Shown piece after piece: positions 15,229 through 20,766 of a DNA stretch of 20,766 nt (positions are counted from its first letter, which is position 1; the number at the start of each line of letters is the position of its first letter). The DNA is from an uncultured Lachnospiraceae bacterium. GTDB lineage: Bacteria > Bacillota > Clostridia > Lachnospirales > Lachnospiraceae. Location of the stretch: NCBI GenBank assembly GCA_910579325.1, contig CAJTTU010000022.1, forward strand, positions 1 to 20,766. Direction: 5' to 3'. The notes beneath the pieces are model-generated. The model was not told the DNA's origin, searched no databases, and worked only from the letters and a program-made list of their open reading frames with translations. The translations under genes were made by a program, and so were the position numbers.

Positions 15229-16902
15229 TCACAGCCTCCACTCCCCGGTCTCCACAAAGTGGCCCGCGGCATGTTCCGCCTCCTCAATAATCCGGCCGTC
15301 ATACCCCATCAGCCGCAAAAGCTTAATGGCGTTTCGGGTCATGGCACGCCCCGGCATCAGTCTGTAAGGAAAATAAATATCCTGTTCGTTCACTTCTTCT
15401 TCAAAATGGTAATTGTGATAAATCCCTTCCAGCAGGTGCGTCAGCTCGATATCATGGGTGGCCGCAAAGCACATCACCTGCCTGCCGGGCAGGTTTTTCA
15501 GAATCTGGGCCGAGGCGGCGATCCGCTCCACCGTATTCGTCCCCCGCAGTACCTCATCCACGAAGCAGAGCACCGGCGCGCCTGTGCCGGCCTGATCCAG
15601 AATACGTTTTAACGCCCGGATCTCCACAATATAATAACTCTCCGCTCCCTGAATATCGTCCCGCAGCGCCATGGAGGAATAGATCTTATAAAAACTGCCC
15701 TGATAGGAATCTGCCGGACAGGTCACTATAGTCTGGGCAAACAGAGCGTTGATGGCCGCCGTCTTTAAAAACGTAGATTTTCCCGAGGCGTTGGAACCGG
15801 TCAGCAGCACACAGGCTTCCTCATCGATGCTGTTTTTCACCGGCTCGGCGATCAGCGGATGATACATATTCCGGCTGCGATACTGCAAAGGACCGTCCGT
15901 GACAAACGCCGGAACGGCGTAAGCGCCCAGGCTTTCCCGGTAGGACGCCACTGCCGAACAGCTTTCCAGCATGCCCAGCGATTCATACAGCGCCTCGGCC
16001 TCCTGCTGATGTGCCGCCACAAAACCGCGCACCGTCTCAAAGGCAATCAGGTCGATATGGAACAGAATCCGTATATAATCCATGATCATATCCGCCAGGG
16101 AGCCGGCAAGGGTCTCCTGATATTTAATCAGGCGGGCATACTTTTTCACTTTGAAAAACACGGCGCCTGCCTGACCTGCCCGCTCGCCCAGTTCTTTTAA
16201 TTCTCCCCCGCAAAGAGGTTTCAATGCTCTGGAAGCCTCCGCCATGGCCAGCAGATAGCCGATGCAGGAAAAAAAGCTTTCCACCTCCGCTTTTTTGCTG
16301 TAATACGTATAGACGTTCAGCGTCACCATCGCCACTGTAACCACAATAAACACCGAGGGATTCCATAAAATCCCGGCGGCCGCCCCGATCAGGGCAAAAT
16401 CCTGTACCCAGTGCCTTACCGGGCTGCTGCCCGGCAGCTCGGCAAACCGGAAAATATAGTCCGCCAGGGCAATCCGGCGCACACGGCCCATCTTGCAGAA
16501 TTCCAGCTCGATCCGCTCCCGTCCTTCCTGATTTTGCTGAAACCAGCTGATCAGACGGTTCCGCCGTTCGGCCTCCCCCTTGTCAAAAAAGGGCGTGCGC
16601 AGCAGATAATACAGGTACTCTTCCCCCACGGAGGACCAGGTATGATTCACCCGACGGAACACCTCGTCCATATCCAGGTCATTCCAGGTGATATCGTCGA
16701 TATAAAATTCACAGTCTTCCTGCCTGCGGTTAAAATAATGGGAGACGCGGTCAAATTCCTCCCAGCTATACTCTCTTGCGGGAACGCTGCCCCATCCGGC
16801 CCGCAGCCGCATTTTCAGATCGGCCAGCCGTTTTTTCTTCTGCCAGAAACTGTACAGGGCAATCGCCGCCAAAGCCGCTGCTGCCGCCAGTCCATAATTC
16901 AT
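15229..16902 (-). CDS. membrane-anchored MutS-type ATPase
   Basis: The 557-residue protein has an N-terminal membrane helix (about 4-20), a soluble segment (about 45-165) resembling the MutS core, a second hydrophobic region (about 168-200, one or two helices), a long helical lever-like part (205-330), and a C-terminal MutS ATPase domain. The ATPase has a Walker A GSNASGKST (369-377), Walker B VLCFVDE (D449, E450) followed by LRGTNTVERIAAS, and a switch ATHD with H483. There is no mismatch-recognition domain and no Smr domain, so it is not MutS1 or MutS2. Membrane MutS-like proteins of this kind are widespread in Firmicutes and Bacteroidota but their role is not established. GGGAG lies 9 nt before the ATG. 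Confidence 0.88.
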   Translation of the reverse strand: MNYGLAAAAALAAIALYSFWQKKKRLADLKMRLRAGWGSVPAREYSWEEFDRVSHYFNRRQEDCEFYIDDITWNDLDMDEVFRRVNHTWSSVGEEYLYYLLRTPFFDKGEAERRNRLISWFQQNQEGRERIELEFCKMGRVRRIALADYIFRFAELPGSSPVRHWVQDFALIGAAAGILWNPSVFIVVTVAMVTLNVYTYYSKKAEVESFFSCIGYLLAMAEASRALKPLCGGELKELGERAGQAGAVFFKVKKYARLIKYQETLAGSLADMIMDYIRILFHIDLIAFETVRGFVAAHQQEAEALYESLGMLESCSAVASYRESLGAYAVPAFVTDGPLQYRSRNMYHPLIAEPVKNSIDEEACVLLTGSNASGKSTFLKTAAINALFAQTIVTCPADSYQGSFYKIYSSMALRDDIQGAESYYIVEIRALKRILDQAGTGAPVLCFVDEVLRGTNTVERIAASAQILKNLPGRQVMCFAATHDIELTHLLEGIYHNYHFEEEVNEQDIYFPYRLMPGRAMTRNAIKLLRLMGYDGRIIEEAEHAAGHFVETGEWRL

Positions 16903-17050
16903 ACGTCATGTCTCCCAGGTTGAATATGCTTTCTACAATATATTACCGGTCAGCCTGACATCTCTGCCTATCTGTCAGACGGTTTCATCAGCCGGCAATA
17001 TGTGCTGCCGGTGCATCCCTTCCGGGCAATCCCTGCCATTTCGGTCACGA

Positions 17051-17878
17051 TTATTCTCCCATCTGCCCGATCGCCGCCGTCACCAGCTTTGCGAAGCGGC
17101 CGGACACCCGGTCGGCAGTCTGCTGTACTTCCTCATGGTTCAGCGGCCGGTCTGTCATGCCGCAGCCCAGGTTGGTGATACAGGATATGCCGCAGACCCG
17201 CATCCCCATATGATTAGCCGCCATCGCCTCGCAGGCTGTGCTCATACCCACCGCATCCGCTCCCAGAAGCCGGGCCATTTTCACCTCATAGGGCGTCTCA
17301 TAGGCAGGACCGCCAAACTGGAGATAAACGCCCTCCGCTAACGGCACGCCCGATTCCCTGGCAGTCCTTCGCAAAAGCTCCTGTAATTCCCGGTCATAAA
17401 CCTGACTCATATCCGGGAAACGGGTTCCCAGCTCCTCCAGGTTTTCTCCCCGCAGCGGAGAGGGCACAAAGGAAGCGATATGGTCCGTAATCATCATCAG
17501 GGCGCCCCCGGCAAATTCCGGGCGCAGTCCGCCGGCCGCATTGGTCAGAAACAGAATCTCTGCCCCCATCAGCTTCATCAACCGGACGGGCAGAACCACA
17601 TCTGTCATGTCATAGCCTTCATAATAATGGACGCGGCCCTGCATCATCACCGTCGGAACGCCGTCCACATACGCAAAGAGAAACCGCCCCTGATGTCCCG
17701 GCACCGTAGACACGGGAAAACCAGGGATCTCCTCATAGGGGATCGACGCTTCCATCTGAAACCGGCCTGCGAAATCCCCCAGCCCCGATCCCAGCACCAG
17801 CGCCACACGGGGCGTAAAGGGCAGTCTGTCTCTCACCGCCTGATCACAACGCTGCAACTTTTCATAAACAGGATTCAA
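17051..17878 (-). CDS. purine nucleoside phosphorylase, trimeric family
   Basis: This enzyme splits purine nucleosides (inosine, guanosine) with phosphate for purine salvage; it resembles PunA/PNP I and xanthosine phosphorylase. The 275-residue length is typical. Motifs: phosphate loop LVLGSGLGDF (28-36), PGHQGRF with H62, GRVHYYEGY with H84 and E87, TNAAGG (112-117), GPAYET (190-195), GMSTACEA with E217 contacting the base, and N236 in ITN. The start is a TTG at 17878: AGGAGG lies 7 nt upstream and no in-frame ATG precedes the phosphate loop. An extended -10 promoter lies about 30 nt before the start and an unexplained 24-bp dyad about 90 nt before it. The MutS-like gene follows after 148 bp. 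Confidence 0.95.
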   Translation of the reverse strand: MNPVYEKLQRCDQAVRDRLPFTPRVALVLGSGLGDFAGRFQMEASIPYEEIPGFPVSTVPGHQGRFLFAYVDGVPTVMMQGRVHYYEGYDMTDVVLPVRLMKLMGAEILFLTNAAGGLRPEFAGGALMMITDHIASFVPSPLRGENLEELGTRFPDMSQVYDRELQELLRRTARESGVPLAEGVYLQFGGPAYETPYEVKMARLLGADAVGMSTACEAMAANHMGMRVCGISCITNLGCGMTDRPLNHEEVQQTADRVSGRFAKLVTAAIGQMGE

Positions 17879-17905
17879 AACAGTTCCTCCTACAAATCTA
17901 CTGAT

Positions 17906-17914
17906 ATTATATCA
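17906..17914 (-). promoter_or_regulatory. extended -10 promoter for the phosphorylase gene
   Basis: On the minus strand the motif TGATATAAT (17906-17914) is a perfect TGn-TATAAT extended -10, about 28 nt before the TTG start. No good -35 box is seen, which extended -10 promoters do not need. Confidence 0.55.
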
Positions 17915-17968
17915 TGTTCTCCGGTCATGTGCCTCCGGCAGATGGCCACTCCGCTTCGCTTCGGGCCA

Positions 17969-17992
17969 GTATAATACCTACCGGTATTATAC
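17969..17992. promoter_or_regulatory. 24-bp dyad, possible operator
   Basis: GTATAATACC (17969-17978) and GGTATTATAC (17983-17992) are exact reverse complements around a 4-bp centre TACC. It lies in the 277-bp gap between the DAHP synthase and phosphorylase genes, about 55 nt upstream of the extended -10. Each arm contains a TATAAT, so it could also hold a promoter in either direction. It resembles a dimer binding site; the regulator is not identified. The rest of the gap shows nothing recognised. Confidence 0.55.
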
Positions 17993-18155
17993 CATACATT
18001 CCCTGACAGTGACAGAAAAAAACAAAATCGAAAGAAAATATTAAACTATTGATTCCGGTCGTATTGAAAGCGCCCCGCTGTTGTACTGACGGTCCGGGCC
18101 GTGGCCACCTGGTTCGTTACACGCGGGAATACTTTACAGATATACCCCATAAACT

Positions 18156-19184
18156 TTACAGCAGCTCCGCCATATCAAACAGAAGCCGCTCGCTGTCCTC
18201 CCAGCCCAGACAGGGGTCTGTGATGGACTTTCCATAGATATGGTCGCCGATTCTCTGGCAGCCTTCCTCGATGTAGCTCTCAATCATCACGCCTTTGATC
18301 AGCCGATCCACATCCCGGCTGTGCCGGCAGCTGTGCAGCACCTCTTTCACGATACGGATCTGCTCTTTATACTGCTTTCCCGAATTGGAATGGTTCGCGT
18401 CCACGATACAGGCAGGATTCCGATACTCTTTCTTCTGATACATCTCCACCAGCCGGATCAAGTCCTCATAGTGATAATTCGGAATATTCTGTCCATGCTT
18501 ATTGGTAGCTCCCCGCAGGATCGTGTGCACCAGCTCATTGCCGTCGGTGTGCACCTCCCAGCCCCGGAAGATAAAGGAATGCCCATGCTGGCCCGCCGTC
18601 ACGGAATTCATCATAACGGACAGATCGCCGCTGGTGGGATTCTTCATGCCCACCGGCACATCGATGCCGCTGGCCGTCAGCCGGTGCTGCTGATTCTCCA
18701 CGGAACGGGCGCCCACCGCCACATAGGACAGCACGTCGGCCAGATACCAGAAATTCTCTGGGTACAGCATCTCGTCCGCAGGCGGCAGTCCGGACTCTCT
18801 GATCGCCCGCATGTGCAGCTTGCGGATCGCCAGAACGCCTGCCAGCAGATCCGGCTTTTTCTCCGGGTCCGGCTGGTGCAGAATCCCCTTGTAGCCCTCT
18901 CCCGTGGTACGGGGCTTGTTGGTATAAATTCTGGGCACCAACACCAGCTTGTCCTTCACCTTTTCCTGCAGCTTCGCCAGACGGCCGATATAATCGCAGA
19001 CCGCGTCCTCCCGGTCCGCCGAACAGGGACCTATGATCACCAGAAAGCGGCGGTCCTCCCCCGTAAATATCCTGCGGATTTCCTCATCCCGGTCCGCCTT
19101 TACCCTTTTCAGCTCCTCCGGCATGGGAAACTGCTCTTTAATCTCCGCCGGAACCGGCAGTTTCTGAATAAAATTAAAACTCAT
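18156..19184 (-). CDS. 3-deoxy-7-phosphoheptulonate (DAHP) synthase, type I AroF/G/H class
   Basis: This enzyme condenses phosphoenolpyruvate and erythrose 4-phosphate to DAHP, the first step of the shikimate pathway to aromatic amino acids. The protein has 342 residues from the chosen ATG. Motifs: metal ligand C54 in IIGPCSADRED, R85 to T93 in RIYTNKPRT, VGARSVENQQHR, GMKNPTSGDLSVMMNSV, HGHSFIFRG and IVDANHSNSGK. An N-terminal extension precedes the barrel as in E. coli-type isozymes, where feedback inhibitors bind; the inhibitor cannot be told here, so no isozyme name is given. The frame opens at a TTG at 19217, but that overlaps the -10 box, so the ATG at 19184 (AGGA 11 nt upstream) is the start. 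It is divergent from the SNF2-type gene. Confidence 0.96.
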   Translation of the reverse strand: MSFNFIQKLPVPAEIKEQFPMPEELKRVKADRDEEIRRIFTGEDRRFLVIIGPCSADREDAVCDYIGRLAKLQEKVKDKLVLVPRIYTNKPRTTGEGYKGILHQPDPEKKPDLLAGVLAIRKLHMRAIRESGLPPADEMLYPENFWYLADVLSYVAVGARSVENQQHRLTASGIDVPVGMKNPTSGDLSVMMNSVTAGQHGHSFIFRGWEVHTDGNELVHTILRGATNKHGQNIPNYHYEDLIRLVEMYQKKEYRNPACIVDANHSNSGKQYKEQIRIVKEVLHSCRHSRDVDRLIKGVMIESYIEEGCQRIGDHIYGKSITDPCLGWEDSERLLFDMAELL

Positions 19185-19216
19185 TGCATAATGATTCCTT
19201 TCCCGATAATGGGACA

Positions 19217-19245
19217 ATTATAATACATTTGCCGGCCGCGAACAA
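19217..19245 (-). promoter_or_regulatory. promoter of the DAHP synthase gene
   Basis: On the minus strand TTGTTC (19240-19245) and a perfect TATAAT (19217-19222) are separated by 17 nt, about 33 nt before the ATG. The short leader leaves no room for a riboswitch or T-box. Confidence 0.7.
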
Positions 19246-19287
19246 GAAAGAATTTGCCCCGAACTGGATTTTTTTCAGAAGGTACAT

Positions 19288-19293
19288 TATAAT
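19288..19293 (+). promoter_or_regulatory. -10 box of the SNF2-type gene
   Basis: A perfect TATAAT lies about 25 nt before the ATG at 19319. The -35 region (TGGATT at the best spacing) is poor. GGAGGA at 19305-19310 is the ribosome binding site, 8 nt before the ATG. Confidence 0.5.
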
Positions 19294-19318
19294 GTAAGGA
19301 TATCGGAGGAACACGCAT

Positions 19319-20766
19319 ATGAAATTAACCCAGAACAACATCAGACAGGCCGCAGAAGATGAACATACTTTTGCCGCCGGAAAAAACCTGTACGAACGAC
19401 AGAAAGCAGTCGTCGACAAAATCGACAGTTTCTGGAAAAACGAAGTCTATATCACCGCCTCCGTCCACGAAAGCGACGCCGGACGGGCATCCGTTTACCG
19501 GACAAGAATCTTTCTGAAAAACAACGCCATCGACAACTGCCTGTGCAGCTGCCGCAAACAGGAAATGAAAGGCCGCCTGTGCCGGCACGGCGTCGCCGCG
19601 GCCTTTACCTATCTGGAACAGACCTGGGAACAGGGACAGCGGCCCGCCGTTACCTCATCCCAGATCCACAAAGTGCTGGAGGGTTATCTGAACCGGGAAA
19701 AATCCCGCATTCTGTCCGCAGAAAACGAGGAACCGCTGCACCTGTCCCCCTGCCTTACCATCAGATCCGGTCAATGTTTTCTCTCTTTCTCTCTGAACAT
19801 AAGCAGCAGACAATATCCGGTCAGAGACCTGGCCGCCTTTGTCCGCGCTGTGAAAACCGGCGCCTGGCTGTCCTACGGAAAGAACGCGGGCTTTTATCAC
19901 GGAATCGACGCTTTTTCTCCCGACAGCCGGGAACTGGTCGCAATGGTTAAGGACCTGATCGATGAGGAACAGCTTATTTCCGTCCCATCTTCTTCCGGAT
20001 CCTTTGAACGCCGGTATAAAAGCGGCGCCGCCCCCGGTGAACTTCCCCTTGGAAAAAGCCACATAGACGCCTTTCTTCACCTGTTTACAGACAGGCAGAT
20101 AGCAATCAGAAGCATAAAAGGCGATGTTTCACTGTTCAGAGTCAGGAACGCAGACCCCGTTATCAAAATCATAATCGGACTGCTTCCGGGAAACGGCGCG
20201 GCACTCTGGCCGGAAACAGCATACGCCGGAGATAACGGCGGCAGAGACAGACTGCGGATGTTCGCATCACACCGACGCATATTCCTGCTCATAGAAAATG
20301 AAAGAACTTTATATTGCTGCAGCGAACCCTATTCCGGCGACATGGGTATCTTTCTGGACAATCTGATTAACAGAAACGAAAACGAAAGGCAGGAAGACAT
20401 GCGCCTGGCCGCGATGGCAGGCGTACCTGCTCTCAGAGATACCGAACGGCTGACAGACTGCTCTCTGATCGGCAAGCGGGAGCTGCCTGTTTTTCTGGCC
20501 AGGGTACTGCCTGTTTTACAGCGTCACTGCCAGGTAGAGCAGGCGGACTGGACAAAACCGGTATCGGACGGACAAACGCAGATCGGCGATCCTCTGTCTG
20601 CGCTGGTTCCCGCGCCCTTAAAAGCATATTTCTATATCGACAGTCCCGGTCCGGATGTTCTGACATTATCCGTCACCTACCGTTACGGAGAGACCGGTTT
20701 TTCTCCTCTTGCCCGGAAACCCCCGGCATTAGACTACCGGGATGAGGTCAGGGAACTGAAAATCAG
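19319..20766 (+). CDS. SWIM zinc-finger SNF2-type helicase, N-terminal part (runs off the window)
   Basis: The frame opens at ATG 19319 with GGAGGA 8 nt upstream and stays open for 482 codons to the window edge. Residues 74-90 contain a SWIM-type zinc motif CxC...CxH (C76, C78, C88, H90), followed by GVAAAFTYL as in bacterial SNF2-family proteins. The next part (about 100-480), rich in aromatic and charged residues, fits the SNF2-associated region placed between the SWIM finger and the helicase core in Firmicute proteins. The ATPase motifs would lie beyond the window, so the helicase call is inferred from the N-terminal architecture. Such proteins are DNA-dependent ATPases of uncertain cellular role. 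Divergent from the DAHP synthase gene. Confidence 0.75.
   Translation, partial: MKLTQNNIRQAAEDEHTFAAGKNLYERQKAVVDKIDSFWKNEVYITASVHESDAGRASVYRTRIFLKNNAIDNCLCSCRKQEMKGRLCRHGVAAAFTYLEQTWEQGQRPAVTSSQIHKVLEGYLNREKSRILSAENEEPLHLSPCLTIRSGQCFLSFSLNISSRQYPVRDLAAFVRAVKTGAWLSYGKNAGFYHGIDAFSPDSRELVAMVKDLIDEEQLISVPSSSGSFERRYKSGAAPGELPLGKSHIDAFLHLFTDRQIAIRSIKGDVSLFRVRNADPVIKIIIGLLPGNGAALWPETAYAGDNGGRDRLRMFASHRRIFLLIENERTLYCCSEPYSGDMGIFLDNLINRNENERQEDMRLAAMAGVPALRDTERLTDCSLIGKRELPVFLARVLPVLQRHCQVEQADWTKPVSDGQTQIGDPLSALVPAPLKAYFYIDSPGPDVLTLSVTYRYGETGFSPLARKPPALDYRDEVRELKI

Noticed and set aside
18240..19223. Plus-strand frame of 327 codons opposite the DAHP synthase
   Set aside because: The minus strand encodes every DAHP synthase motif; the plus frame is a His/Arg/Gln-rich mirror with no recognisable domain.
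19655..20080. Minus-strand frames within 19325-20292
   Set aside because: The plus strand has a continuous frame from a good ribosome site at 19305 with a SWIM motif; the minus frames are short shadows.

Overview
The window looks like chromosomal DNA of a fairly GC-rich Clostridia member, most likely a Lachnospiraceae-type gut Firmicute. The grounds are a PolC-type replicative polymerase, the MEP isoprenoid pathway (dxr, ispG), the gene order pyrH-frr-uppS-cdsA-dxr-rseP-ispG-polC, strong AGGAGG-like ribosome binding sites and sigma-A-type promoters. This is inferred from gene content; no 16S or other marker is present.

Positions 1-925 are a mobile-element scar. The 3' part of an IS66-family element carries a transposase broken by a 2-nt frameshift and a catalytic-site substitution. 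It is joined at about 757 to a remnant of a second, IS1182-like transposase on the opposite strand, which directly abuts the polC stop codon. Positions 926-12366 hold an eight-gene minus-strand cluster, transcribed from right to left: pyrH (UMP kinase), frr (ribosome recycling factor), uppS (undecaprenyl diphosphate synthase), cdsA (CDP-diacylglycerol synthase), dxr and ispG (MEP pathway) flanking rseP (site-2 protease), and polC. A consensus-like promoter precedes pyrH, and a weaker candidate precedes polC. The cluster combines nucleotide supply, translation recycling, isoprenoid and lipid-carrier synthesis, phospholipid precursor synthesis and replication.

Positions 12573-13706 contain a divergent pair: an HxlR-family regulator and a small FMN-binding split-barrel protein. 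Their shared 286-bp intergenic region is packed with inverted repeats. A bidirectional terminator closes the split-barrel gene against the convergent gene on its right. Positions 13749-17878 carry four minus-strand genes: a membrane-anchored LprI-domain protein, RNase HI, a membrane-anchored MutS-type ATPase, and purine nucleoside phosphorylase, which uses a TTG start. Upstream of the phosphorylase lies a 24-bp dyad of unknown role.

Positions 18156-20766 hold a type I DAHP synthase (shikimate pathway entry), divergent from the 5' part of a SWIM zinc-finger/SNF2-type helicase gene that runs off the window. Most of the window is conserved housekeeping sequence. No clear new multi-gene system is visible. 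The most interesting signals are the stacked dyads between the HxlR and split-barrel genes, the tandem repeat in the PolC linker, the nested transposon remnants at the polC 3' end, and the upstream dyad of the phosphorylase.
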